This document shows positions 15,164 through 23,269 of a DNA stretch of 37,352 nt, one piece after another. The notes under the pieces were generated by a model that did no database searches, was not told where the DNA came from, and saw nothing but the letters and a program-made list of their open reading frames with translations. This DNA is from Alphaproteobacteria bacterium (GTDB taxonomy: Bacteria; Pseudomonadota; Alphaproteobacteria; Sphingomonadales; Emcibacteraceae): assembly GCA_020446675.1 (NCBI GenBank), contig JAGREE010000020.1:1-37352 (forward strand), written 5' to 3'. How positions within the stretch are numbered: position 1 is the stretch's first letter; the number at the start of each line of letters is the position of its first letter. The translations under genes and the position numbers were made by a program.

Positions 15164-15217
15164 AATGTTCTTATTTCGCCTTGACATGAGAATAAAAATA
15201 GAACATAAAAGAACATA
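15164..15217 (+). promoter_or_regulatory. lexA promoter with probable SOS operator
   Basis: A perfect -35 TTGACA (15181-15186) is followed after 17 bases by CATAAA (15204-15209). Overlapping the -10 are two direct GAAC half-sites at 15201 and 15211, and an inverted GTTC lies at 15167-15170. Alphaproteobacterial LexA usually binds GTTC-N7-GTTC (11-bp period), whereas here the period is 10 bp. Position and half-site identity still suggest autoregulation by LexA. Confidence 0.55.
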
Positions 15218-15295
15218 TAGAGCTTAATTTGCGAATTTAAATTGACTTCGGGAATTGAATTTAGGGGTTAAATAAGGGGACTGGGAGAAAACTTT

Positions 15296-15961
15296 ATGCT
15301 GACCAAAAAACAACATACATTGCTAATGCTTATTCATGACCGTCTGAAGGAAGATGGGGTTGCACCTTCTTTTGAGGAAATGAAAATTGCACTTGATCTT
15401 AAATCAAAGTCAGGAATTCACAGGTTGATTAATGCGTTGGAGGAACGGGGGTTTCTTCGTCGACTTCCAAACCGGGCCCGCGCGCTTGAGGTTATCAAAC
15501 TGCCAGAAGATGAAGAAACCGCCTCTAACAATAATATTTTCAAACCTGATTTTAGTGGCAAGTCCCAGGACACTGATCCGCAGACAGTTGAAATTCCCCT
15601 GCATGGTAAAATTGCCGCCGGTACACCGATTGAAGCGCTTGAACAATATGAAAATATTGCTGTTCCGGCAGGGTTGCTAGGCAGCGGCAGTTATTATGCC
15701 CTTGATGTGGATGGTGACAGTATGGTCGAAGCCGGTATCCTTGATGGGGACCGGGTGCTGATTGAACGCTGCGACAACGCGCATAATGGACAGATTGTTG
15801 TAGCGCTGGTTGATGAAGAGGAAGCGACCCTTAAAACATTAAGAAAACGGGGACCCGATATTGCGCTTGAACCATCAAACCGCGACTTTGAAACCCAGGT
15901 TTATCCTGCCAATCGTGTGCGGATACAGGGTCGTCTTGTCGGTCTGATCAGGCAGTATTGA
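15296..15961 (+). CDS. lexA: LexA SOS repressor
   Basis: LexA represses DNA-damage genes and cleaves itself when stimulated by RecA filaments. The 221-aa protein has an N-terminal winged helix-turn-helix (residues about 1-70, beginning [17 protein letters not shown]) and a C-terminal S24 peptidase domain. The cleavage site Ala-Gly is visible in [11 protein letters not shown]. The catalytic Ser is in [10 protein letters not shown] and the catalytic Lys in [15 protein letters not shown] precedes the ATG. Its own candidate operator lies about 85-95 bases upstream, over the promoter -10. The last 14 bases overlap the end of the convergent histidine kinase gene. Confidence 0.97.
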   Translation: MLTKKQHTLLMLIHDRLKEDGVAPSFEEMKIALDLKSKSGIHRLINALEERGFLRRLPNRARALEVIKLPEDEETASNNNIFKPDFSGKSQDTDPQTVEIPLHGKIAAGTPIEALEQYENIAVPAGLLGSGSYYALDVDGDSMVEAGILDGDRVLIERCDNAHNGQIVVALVDEEEATLKTLRKRGPDIALEPSNRDFETQVYPANRVRIQGRLVGLIRQY

Positions 15962-17084
15962 GCGCTCTGATCAGGACGGAACGTTCCGGTGGGAAATGGA
16001 GTGTGGCATTGGTCCCTACCCCTATTTCGCTTTTTATACCCAGGGTGCCCTGAAACAGTTTGATAAATGCATCAACAAGCGGCAGCCCCAGTCCGGTTCC
16101 GGCAATTTCAGAATTTTTTACCTGCGCGGCGCGTCGAAACGGGATCATTGCCGTTCTTAAGTCATCCTGCGTCATGCCGATGCCATTATCAACTATTGAA
16201 ATATCAATGCCGCCGCTGTTTCTTAGGCTTAGGATGACTTGGACATCATTATCTTCGGGTGAATATTTTATGGCATTTGAAAGAAGATTAGAAATCATCT
16301 GCCGCATTATCCGTTCATCGCCTTTCATGGTGATAATCTGTGGTAGCAGTTTCTCATGAATCCTTATTTTTCGATTTTTTGCTAGACCGCTTACTGCCTG
16401 CACACACGTTTCAATCACATATTTTACGTCAATTTCGCTTTCCGTGAAATCCTGTTCACCGGCCTCAATTTTAGAAAGATCAAGAAGATCATTGATAATG
16501 GCCAGCAGATGAATACCACTGGTATTGATCAGTTTTGCATATTCAATGAAATTGTCATCCACCCTTTCCGGTTTAATGCCGCTTTCACCGCAAAGAATAC
16601 TGGAAAAGCCGATAATGGCATTAAGCGGGGTTCTAAGCTCATGGCTCATATTCTGCAGAAAAATACTTTTATGGGAACTTGCCTCTTCGGCTTTTTCCCG
16701 GGCTTCCTGAAGTTTTTGTTCTGATTTTTTTAATTCGGTAATATCTGTTGAAATGCCGACGATGGCTTTTTTGCCGCTGTCCTCATCTTTAATAACAAAT
16801 TTATTGCTTTGAAAATAAAGATCATCATTCACTTTTTCACCGCCGCTATGATGATAACCGTTTAAAATCTTCTGATCAAGCGCCATGATCCGGTTTGCCA
16901 GATCTGGCGGAAACACATCCAGATCAGTTTTACCAATAAAATCCTCCACAGTTCGTCCGACAGATTTTGCCCCCTGCTCATTTATCATAATATATCTGCC
17001 CTGCTCATCTTTCACATAGATGGCATTTGGTGTCGCTTCAATGATTGCTTGTAGAAAATTTTTACTGAGATTAAGCAAATTCAA
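15948..17084 (-). CDS. PAS-domain sensor histidine kinase, soluble
   Basis: This 378-aa kinase senses a signal through one PAS domain (residues about 8-120, with [17 protein letters not shown] and a PAC-like [14 protein letters not shown] end). It is linked by a short coiled coil to a HisKA domain with the phosphoacceptor His148 in [16 protein letters not shown]. The ATPase domain has the N box ([11 protein letters not shown] near 267), the G1 box DNGIGM near 299 and the G2 box GTGLGLP near 329. There is no membrane segment, so an intracellular signal such as redox state or a ligand is inferred. No response regulator or receiver domain is adjacent, making it an orphan. Its end overlaps the lexA stop region by 14 bases. 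Confidence 0.93.
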   Translation of the reverse strand: MNLLNLSKNFLQAIIEATPNAIYVKDEQGRYIMINEQGAKSVGRTVEDFIGKTDLDVFPPDLANRIMALDQKILNGYHHSGGEKVNDDLYFQSNKFVIKDEDSGKKAIVGISTDITELKKSEQKLQEAREKAEEASSHKSIFLQNMSHELRTPLNAIIGFSSILCGESGIKPERVDDNFIEYAKLINTSGIHLLAIINDLLDLSKIEAGEQDFTESEIDVKYVIETCVQAVSGLAKNRKIRIHEKLLPQIITMKGDERIMRQMISNLLSNAIKYSPEDNDVQVILSLRNSGGIDISIVDNGIGMTQDDLRTAMIPFRRAAQVKNSEIAGTGLGLPLVDAFIKLFQGTLGIKSEIGVGTNATLHFPPERSVLIRALNTA

Positions 17085-17246
17085 GTCCCTGATATTGTTT
17101 AAAACACCGCCTTATAATGAAGAAAGAGTATCCGTATTAGTTTAAAAAAATGTTAAATAAAGCTTGAATTAAATATATATATGGAGACTTACATTTTTCT
17201 GAATGCTGCTGTATTCTGGCTTTATTGATATTTATAAGGTTTTCTC

Positions 17247-17975
17247 ATGGAATGGCGTGATCAGGGTGTTATTTTAAACAGTCGTAAATACGGCGAATAT
17301 GATGCCATTATTGATGTTCTGACCCGTGAACGCGGGCGCCATACCGGCATTGTAAAGGGGGGCTTTGGAAGACGGCATCGGGGATCAATCCAGCTGGGAA
17401 ATGAAGTGACTGTGACCTGGCGGGGACGTCTTGAAACACATTTGGGGACTTATTCTGTCGAGCTTGCAAAGGCTCGGGCAGCAACATTCCTTTATAATCC
17501 AGCAAAATTGGCAGCACTAAACAGCTGCTGCAGCCTTTTAAGTATAACGATTGCAGAAAATGAAGCGCATGAAACTCTACTAGATGGGCTTCTTGCCTTT
17601 CTTGATGCTTTGGAAGTTGCGGACAATGAGCTGGCGGAATGGGCACCACTTCTGATCCGCTGGGAAATTGGCCTGCTGACAGAACTGGGATTTGGCTTAA
17701 ATCTGGATAGCTGTGCGGCCAGTGGCAGAACGGATGAGCTGATATATGTTTCCCCCAAATCCGGGCGCGCCGTCAGCCGTGAGGCGGGTGCCCCATACCA
17801 TGATAAAATGCTGATGCTGCCGCCATTCTTAAAGGGAAACTCGGAAAATATTACGATAACGGATTTAAATCACGGATTGGCCCTGACTGAATTTTTTATG
17901 GAACGCCATATGCTTGGCCCACATTCCAAAAAAATTCCCCAGGCCCGCCGGATGCTACGGGATTATATTGTTTAG
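17247..17975 (+). CDS. recO: DNA repair protein RecO
   Basis: RecO acts with RecR to load RecA on SSB-coated DNA in gap repair. The 242-aa protein starts with the typical OB-fold opening MEWRDQGVILNSRKYGEYDAI, followed by TRERGRHTGIVKGGFGRRHRG and the GNEVTVTWRGRLETHLGTY strand. The C-terminal helical part carries the alphaproteobacterial-type segment LDSCAASGRTDELIYVSPKSGRAVS. AAGG lies upstream of the ATG. It begins a plus-strand run of recO, a U32 protein and parC, where recO-parC neighbourhood is commonly seen in alphaproteobacteria. Confidence 0.95.
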   Translation: MEWRDQGVILNSRKYGEYDAIIDVLTRERGRHTGIVKGGFGRRHRGSIQLGNEVTVTWRGRLETHLGTYSVELAKARAATFLYNPAKLAALNSCCSLLSITIAENEAHETLLDGLLAFLDALEVADNELAEWAPLLIRWEIGLLTELGFGLNLDSCAASGRTDELIYVSPKSGRAVSREAGAPYHDKMLMLPPFLKGNSENITITDLNHGLALTEFFMERHMLGPHSKKIPQARRMLRDYIV

Positions 17976-18031
17976 ACATTTAATTTAAATTCCAGTATAC
18001 AGACGCGTAATAAAGAAATTCAGGTGATATT

Positions 18032-19708
18032 ATGGGTATTAGACCAGCAAATTCAATTAGACCGGAACGATCAGAACTGCTGATGCCGGCCGGAAATCTG
18101 CAGAAACTTAAAATGGCTGTGCTTTATGGTGCAGATGCCGTTTATCTTGGCACGCCGGATATGAGCCTTAGGACCAAGTCCGACTTTTCGCTGGAAGATG
18201 TGGTGGAAGGAATCGAATTTGCCCATAAACATGGTGTTCGTGTCTATCTGACCCTTAACCTGTTTTCCCATAACAAAGATGTGCCGAAACTGGAACAATA
18301 TGTAAAAACCGTTCGCAAGGTAAAACCGGATGGGGTGATTATTGCTGATCCGGGCGTTTTTCAGTATGTCAAGGAAATGGCCCCTGAACTTGAGCTGCAT
18401 ATTTCGACACAGGCCAATATCTGTTCCTGGCTCAGTGTAAAATTCTGGGAAGAACAGGGCGCAAAACTTTGTGTGCTGGCCCGTGAAGTGTCCTTTGCCG
18501 AGCTTACCGAAATCAGGGAAAAATGCCCCGATATCAAGCTGGAAGCTTTTGTCCATGGGGCCATGTGCATGACCTATTCCGGGCGCTGCATGCTTTCGAA
18601 CTTTATGTCAGAACGCGGGGCAAATCAGGGCAATTGCTCAAACAGCTGCCGCTGGAATTATAAAGTTCATATGCGCTTAAAAGACGGCACCATTCAGGAT
18701 CTTGAACTGAATGAACATACCATTGATATGTTTGAATTCCTGCTTGAGGAAGGCGTCCGTGAAGGAGAGCTAATGCCCATTCAGGAAGATGAGCGCGGTT
18801 CTTATATCCTGAATTCAAAAGATCTGTGCCTTATGCCGAAGCTGGACCAGTATTTAAAGCTTGGTGTCGACAGCCTTAAAGTCGAGGGCCGTAATAAAAG
18901 CCAGTATTATGTGGCACTGGTTGCGCGCGCATACCGGATGGCGATTGATGATTATTATGCGGATCCGGAAAACTGGGACCCGAAAAAATATATGGAAGAA
19001 CTGGATACGGTTCAGGGGCGTGGCTATACCCTCGCCTTCCATGAAGGGCGTCTGACCAATCATGCGCATAATTATGAAAATACATCAACCATGGCCGAAT
19101 GGGAATTTGCAGGATTTATTTCCAAAGTTGAAGATGACGCCTTTTTGTTTGAGCCCAAAAACCGTATTGAAGCAGGTGATGTTCTTGAATTTATTTCGCC
19201 CTATAGCCGGGAAACAATGTTTTTGCGGATATATGAATTTTTTGATGTCAATAAGGGACAGACAGTAGAGGTTGTCAATGCGGGGCTAAAACCGCTGATC
19301 CGTATTCCGTTTTCATGGTTTGATCAGGAAAGTGAAGATCTTATCCGTCAGTTTCCCGAGCTTTCCGTGGTCAGAAAGGAACGCCCCCTCACCCAGGAAC
19401 AATGGGACCGCCTTAAATTTGATAAGGAAGGAAGCAAAATTGAACAGGGGTTTGGCTCTGAAAAACGTTATTTCGAACTGCGTGACCGGCTTGTCGCCAG
19501 TACTGAAGACGCCAGAAAAGACCGTAAATTCAAAACCCCGCGCATCGGGGTTGAAGGCTGTTGCGGCCGTGGGTGCAATGGCTGCCTGATTTTCTGGAAT
19601 GACCCGGCTTACGCAAAAGCCAGAGAGCTGATGAAGTCAAAAAAACAGGGCGAAATGCTGGCAAAAAATTCTCGTGGTAAAGCGGAAAGCGTCGCTGTTG
19701 CAGAATAG
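18032..19708 (+). CDS. U32 peptidase-family protein (TrhP/RlhA-like)
   Basis: Proteins of this family, long called collagenase-like peptidases, include the tRNA uridine hydroxylase TrhP, the 23S rRNA hydroxylase RlhA and the ubiquinone proteins UbiU/UbiV; most carry an iron-sulfur cluster. The 558-aa product opens with ELLMPAGNLQKLKMAVLYGADAVYLG and has the U32 signature EAFVHGAMCMTYSGRC (172-186). Cys179, Cys186, Cys202 or Cys206, and Cys266 in NSKDLCLMPK are the plausible cluster ligands. Beyond the usual domain there is a second Cys cluster, CCGRGCNGC, around 510-518. A tRNA or rRNA hydroxylation role is more likely than proteolysis, but the exact subfamily is not certain. It lies 56 bases after recO. 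Confidence 0.88.
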   Translation: MGIRPANSIRPERSELLMPAGNLQKLKMAVLYGADAVYLGTPDMSLRTKSDFSLEDVVEGIEFAHKHGVRVYLTLNLFSHNKDVPKLEQYVKTVRKVKPDGVIIADPGVFQYVKEMAPELELHISTQANICSWLSVKFWEEQGAKLCVLAREVSFAELTEIREKCPDIKLEAFVHGAMCMTYSGRCMLSNFMSERGANQGNCSNSCRWNYKVHMRLKDGTIQDLELNEHTIDMFEFLLEEGVREGELMPIQEDERGSYILNSKDLCLMPKLDQYLKLGVDSLKVEGRNKSQYYVALVARAYRMAIDDYYADPENWDPKKYMEELDTVQGRGYTLAFHEGRLTNHAHNYENTSTMAEWEFAGFISKVEDDAFLFEPKNRIEAGDVLEFISPYSRETMFLRIYEFFDVNKGQTVEVVNAGLKPLIRIPFSWFDQESEDLIRQFPELSVVRKERPLTQEQWDRLKFDKEGSKIEQGFGSEKRYFELRDRLVASTEDARKDRKFKTPRIGVEGCCGRGCNGCLIFWNDPAYAKARELMKSKKQGEMLAKNSRGKAESVAVAE

Positions 19709-19725
19709 TGATTTTTCATCATTTT

Positions 19726-19755
19726 TTGACTTTAAACATGCGCGCATATTGTTAT
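19726..19755 (+). promoter_or_regulatory. Possible parC promoter
   Basis: TTGACT (19726-19731) is followed after 18 bases by TGTTAT (19750-19755). A start point near 19762 would put the parC ATG (19766) almost at the 5' end of the message, and no Shine-Dalgarno sequence is visible before it. Confidence 0.35.
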
Positions 19756-19765
19756 AGTAGCCGTT

Positions 19766-22006
19766 ATGAACACGAAAATTTCTGAAGATATCATTTTAGA
19801 CGCGCCCCTCGGTGATACCCTGGGGGATCGTTATCTGTCCTATGCCCTATCCACCATTATGTCGCGCTCCCTTCCCGATGTGCGCGACGGGTTAAAGCCG
19901 GTTCATCGCCGTCTGCTCTATGCAATGCGGCAATTAAAGCTTAATCCGGATACCGGATTTAAAAAATGTGCCCGCGTGGTTGGTGATGTGATCGGTAAAT
20001 ACCATCCACATGGCGACCAGTCGGTTTATGATGCTATGGTGCGCTTAAGCCAGGAATTTGCCGTGCGCTACCCGCTGGTGGACGGACAGGGGAATTTTGG
20101 CAATATTGACGGGGATAATGCCGCCGCAATGCGATATACCGAAGCGCGCATGACCGAAGTTGCCATGGCCCTGATGGAGGATCTTGACAAAGACACGGTA
20201 GATTTTCGCGAAACTTATGATGGCGAAGAAAAAGAGCCGGTCGTTATGCCCGCCAATTTTCCCAATCTTCTGGCGAATGGGGCCATGGGGATCGCGGTTG
20301 GTATGGCCACCAGTATTCCGCCCCATAATGTGGATGAAATCTGTTCAGCGCTTCTGCATCTGATTAAAACGCCCAACGCCGGTTTTGCCAAGCTTTGTGA
20401 ATTTATTCAGGGACCGGATTTCCCGACCGGCGGGACCATTGTTGAACCGCATGAAAATATTGTCGAAGCATATAGCACCGGACGGGGAAGCTTCCGCATC
20501 CGTGCCAACTGGCATGTGGAAGATGCCGGTCGTGGTATGTATCAGATTATCATTACAGAAATTCCCTATCAGGTTCAGAAATCACGCCTGATCGAAAAAA
20601 TTGCTGATCTTATTTATCAGAAAAAATTACCAATTCTTGGCGATGTGCTTGATGAAAGTTCTGAAGATATCCGTATCGTGATTGAACCAAAAAGCAGGAC
20701 GGTTGATCCGGAATTGCTGATGGAAAGTCTTTATAAACTGACCGAGCTTGAAAGCCGCTTTTCGCTTAATATGAATGTGCTAGAAGGCGGAAGATTGCCG
20801 CGGGTCATGAATCTTCGTGAAGTGCTGCAGGCTTTTCTGGACCATCGTCAGGATGTGCTGATCCGCCGCTCAAAATTCAGGCTGGAAAAAATTGATCATC
20901 GTCTGGAAGTTCTTGGCGGTTATCTGATCGCCTTTCTTAATCTTGACGAAGTGATCCGTATCATCCGCGAAGAGGATGAGGTTAAACAATGCCTTATGGA
21001 TACATTTAAGCTTACGGATATTCAGGCAGAAGCCATTCTGAATATGCGCCTGCGCTCCCTCCGCAAGCTTGAGGAAATGGAACTTCGTACGGAACATAAA
21101 GCGCTTGAGGAGGAAAAAGCCCATCTGCTCGCGCTTCTGGACAGTGAGGAAATGAGATGGCAGGAAATTGCCACCGATATTCGCTCTATCCGGGAACGGT
21201 TTGGCAAAAAAACCGTTCTGGGCGCTCGCCGCACTGAATTTTCTGATGCTCCTGAAGCAGCGATTATTCCGCTGGAAGCGATGATTGAAAAAGAACCGGT
21301 CACGGTAATTTGTTCCCGTATGGGCTGGATTCGTGCGATGAAAGGCCATGTGGAACTGGATGATGACAAAATTAAATATAAGGAAGGCGATGAAGGAAGG
21401 TTCGCTTTCCATTGTCAGACCACCGATAAAGTCCTGCTTTTTGCGTCAAACGGGCGTTTTTATACCCTTGGCGCCGATAAACTTCCCGGTGGCCGTGGTC
21501 ACGGCGAACCGGTGCGTTTGATGATTGATCTTGAAAATGATGAAAAAATTGTTTCGCTCATTGTTTATAAACCTGACAGCAAGCTGATCATTGCGTCCGA
21601 AGCCGGGCGCGGCTTCATGGCGGACGCTGATAAAGTAATGGCCAGCACCCGAAACGGTAAGCAGGTCATGAATATCGAAGACGGCAAGAATAAAGCCGCC
21701 CTCGCCCGCATGATTGAACCGGGTCATGATCATGTTGCTATTGTCGGGCAGAACCGTAAACTGCTGATATTCCCGATTGACCAGATGCCCGAAATGACAA
21801 AGGGGCGCGGTGCCATTTTACAGAAATATAAAGGTGGCAGCCTTGGTGATGTGATTTCATTTAACATTGCCGAAGGACTTAGCTGGGAAATGCGTGGCGG
21901 TAAGGTCCGTAACGAAACAGACCTGACCCCCTGGATCGGTAAACGTGGTCAGGTTGGCCGCATGCCGCCACATGGCTTCCCGTCCAACAATAAATTTTCG
22001 CGCTAA
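19766..22006 (+). CDS. parC: DNA topoisomerase IV subunit A
   Basis: ParC is the cleaving subunit of topoisomerase IV, which decatenates chromosomes together with ParE. The 746-aa length and the opening [24 protein letters not shown] fit ParC rather than GyrA. The catalytic Tyr124 lies in [11 protein letters not shown]. The quinolone-determining region reads [11 protein letters not shown], so the residue equivalent to E. coli ParC Ser80 is Gln85 and that equivalent to Glu84 is Asp89. A C-terminal beta-pinwheel follows from about residue 505 ([16 protein letters not shown] onward). The shorter C-terminal domain without a GyrA box supports ParC. No Shine-Dalgarno precedes the ATG. Confidence 0.95.
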   Translation: MNTKISEDIILDAPLGDTLGDRYLSYALSTIMSRSLPDVRDGLKPVHRRLLYAMRQLKLNPDTGFKKCARVVGDVIGKYHPHGDQSVYDAMVRLSQEFAVRYPLVDGQGNFGNIDGDNAAAMRYTEARMTEVAMALMEDLDKDTVDFRETYDGEEKEPVVMPANFPNLLANGAMGIAVGMATSIPPHNVDEICSALLHLIKTPNAGFAKLCEFIQGPDFPTGGTIVEPHENIVEAYSTGRGSFRIRANWHVEDAGRGMYQIIITEIPYQVQKSRLIEKIADLIYQKKLPILGDVLDESSEDIRIVIEPKSRTVDPELLMESLYKLTELESRFSLNMNVLEGGRLPRVMNLREVLQAFLDHRQDVLIRRSKFRLEKIDHRLEVLGGYLIAFLNLDEVIRIIREEDEVKQCLMDTFKLTDIQAEAILNMRLRSLRKLEEMELRTEHKALEEEKAHLLALLDSEEMRWQEIATDIRSIRERFGKKTVLGARRTEFSDAPEAAIIPLEAMIEKEPVTVICSRMGWIRAMKGHVELDDDKIKYKEGDEGRFAFHCQTTDKVLLFASNGRFYTLGADKLPGGRGHGEPVRLMIDLENDEKIVSLIVYKPDSKLIIASEAGRGFMADADKVMASTRNGKQVMNIEDGKNKAALARMIEPGHDHVAIVGQNRKLLIFPIDQMPEMTKGRGAILQKYKGGSLGDVISFNIAEGLSWEMRGGKVRNETDLTPWIGKRGQVGRMPPHGFPSNNKFSR

Positions 22007-22025
22007 GGATTTTAAGGGGGCATAA

Positions 22026-22586
22026 ATGGTCACATTTCCACCTTTAAAATCGGTTTTCACCCATATTATCGCCCACGGGGAAAAGGTGGAACTCCAACTT
22101 CCCTCCATGAGCCATAAGAAGCAGTTTGTCGATTTCGTTAACCGCAACCGACATTTTCATGAACCCTGGGTCTATGTGCCCAGTGATCCGGCCTATTATG
22201 ATCAGTATATCCGACGCATGAAAATGGGCAAAATGATCGGTTTTTTCATCTTTACCCGGAAAGATCAGCAATTTGCCGGGGTCGTTAATTTAAACAGCAT
22301 TCGGCTAGACCCGTTCAGTTCCGCAAGTCTGGGTTATTATGCTGAAGAAAGCCTTTGCGGCAACGGATATATGAAAGAAGCCATCGGGCTCGTCCTTGGT
22401 CATGCATTTCAGAAAATCGGTCTTAACCGGGTCGAGGTCAATATTCAGCCGGGTAACAGTGCCTCAATAAGGCTGGTAAAGTCGATCGGGTTTGAAAAGG
22501 AAGGCTTTTCAAGAAAATATCTGCAAATTGGCAATGAATACAGGGACCATGAAAGATGGGCCTATCTTGCTGAGGATTTCTCATAA
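22026..22586 (+). CDS. GNAT N-acetyltransferase, RimJ/RimL type
   Basis: This 186-aa cytoplasmic enzyme belongs to the Gcn5-related acetyltransferases that use acetyl-CoA, in the subgroup of ribosomal protein alanine acetyltransferases. Typical segments are FVDFVNRNRHFHEPWVY at the start, FAGVVNLNSI, the LGYYAEESLCGNGYMKEAIGLVLGHAF acetyl-CoA region, and LNRVEVNIQPGNSASIRLVKSIGFEKEGFSRKYL. The substrate cannot be fixed: RimJ-like enzymes act on ribosomal proteins, small amines or antibiotics. AAGGGGG lies 6 bases before the ATG. It follows parC by 19 bases and may be co-transcribed. The cold-shock gene converges on it across a strong hairpin. Confidence 0.9.
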   Translation: MVTFPPLKSVFTHIIAHGEKVELQLPSMSHKKQFVDFVNRNRHFHEPWVYVPSDPAYYDQYIRRMKMGKMIGFFIFTRKDQQFAGVVNLNSIRLDPFSSASLGYYAEESLCGNGYMKEAIGLVLGHAFQKIGLNRVEVNIQPGNSASIRLVKSIGFEKEGFSRKYLQIGNEYRDHERWAYLAEDFS

Positions 22587-22589
22587 AAA

Positions 22590-22617
22590 AACACGGGCCA
22601 GAAATCTGACCCGTGTT
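22590..22617 (-). terminator. Rho-independent terminator of the cold-shock gene
   Basis: The hairpin AACACGGG / CCCGTGTT, with an inner CAGA/TCTG stem, is followed on the minus strand by seven T residues (complement of the A-run 22585-22591). It lies 26 bases past the csp stop codon and may also stop readthrough from the acetyltransferase gene. Confidence 0.85.
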
Positions 22618-22642
22618 CAATCAATAACTTAAACGGCTTTAA

Positions 22643-22846
22643 TTAAGCAGCTTTTAAATTACAAGCTGATTGCTTGCCTTTTTCTTCTTGAACGTCATAT
22701 TGAATTTTTTGACCTTCGTCGAGTGATGAAAGGTCTGATTGCTCAAGCGCTGTAATGTGAACAAAGACATCTTTGCCGCCATTTTCAGGCTCAATAAAGC
22801 CAAAACCTTTTGATGGATTAAACCATTTAATTGTACCAGTTGCCAT
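22643..22846 (-). CDS. Cold-shock domain protein, CspA family
   Basis: This is a small single-domain RNA/DNA chaperone of 67 aa. RNP1 is KGFGFIEP near residues 13-20 and RNP2 is VFVHI at 27-31, following the standard opening MATGTIKWFNPSKGFG. I place the start at ATG 22846 because AAGGAG stands 7 bases ahead and the family begins there; the frame remains open 20 codons further upstream but that part is leader. An untranslated leader is usual for csp messages. The C-terminus (KGKQSACNLKAA) is typical of alphaproteobacterial and related Csp proteins. The gene ends at a strong terminator (22590-22617). Confidence 0.95.
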   Translation of the reverse strand: MATGTIKWFNPSKGFGFIEPENGGKDVFVHITALEQSDLSSLDEGQKIQYDVQEEKGKQSACNLKAA

Positions 22847-23128
22847 TTTATTTCTCCTTATGCAAATATTGGTATGTTGTTCAATCTCAATAATGGGATC
22901 AAACAAATTGGTTTGATAAAGACTTACGTCTATTACCCTCTACTGAATCTAAAATATTTGGAAAGAGAAGTGGATGTTATTGGTAATGTATTAGTCAAAC
23001 GTAGCTCCATAAACACTACTTTGAATTACAAGTCAATATAATTCGCAACTTTTTTTAGAAAAAAAGTATTTCTTATGGGACGGTATACCTTTTAGCAATG
23101 AACATACTTAGGGCTTTTGGCATCATTT
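22847..23128. other. Intergenic region between csp and the permease promoter
   Basis: About 280 bases here, and about 420 counting to the permease start at 23270, hold no gene. On the minus side it should contain the csp leader and promoter. I could not settle on one: TTGACT at 23034-23029 on the minus strand is a possible -35 without a good -10. The plus-strand half carries the sigma-54 control region described separately. Confidence 0.5.
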
Positions 23129-23168
23129 TGTCCGATAATGGACAGTCAAATCTGTGCGAAACCGGACA
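23129..23168 (+). promoter_or_regulatory. Two tandem 16-bp enhancer-like sites (TGTCC-N6-GGACA)
   Basis: Site 1 (23129-23144) is a perfect inverted repeat TGTCC-GATAAT-GGACA. Site 2 (23153-23168) is TGTGC-GAAACC-GGACA with one mismatch. Their starts lie 24 bp apart, and both are followed by GT. They sit about 65-105 bases upstream of the predicted sigma-54 start point, where NtrC-family activators often bind. Confidence 0.6.
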
Positions 23169-23207
23169 GTGACTTTCTACGCCACTGATTTAAAAGCATT
23201 TTTTTAT

Positions 23208-23223
23208 TGGCATATATCTTGCG
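23208..23223 (+). promoter_or_regulatory. Sigma-54 promoter (-24/-12)
   Basis: The sequence TTGGCATATATCTTGCG has GG at 23209-23210 and GC at 23221-23222 with exactly 10 bases between them, the invariant geometry of sigma-54 promoters. It fits TGGCAC-N5-TTGC with one mismatch. The start point is expected near 23234, well before the ribosome-binding site AAGGGG at 23255. Confidence 0.8.
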
Positions 23224-23269
23224 TAATAAAAGACAGGCATTAAAATCATTTGATAAGGGGAAAATGGCA

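Noticed and set aside
20870..21412. 180-codon antisense frame inside parC
   Set aside because: It is a shadow of a highly conserved gene, with Phe/Arg-rich antisense composition and no translation signals.
22847..22906. Twenty-codon N-terminal extension of the cold-shock protein
   Set aside because: The family begins at MATGTIKWF, and AAGGAG stands right before that ATG. The extension is untranslated leader.
23207..23269. Upstream start for the FtsX-type permease
   Set aside because: That start lies inside the sigma-54 promoter, upstream of the expected transcript start. AAGGGG and the family N-terminus favour ATG 23270.
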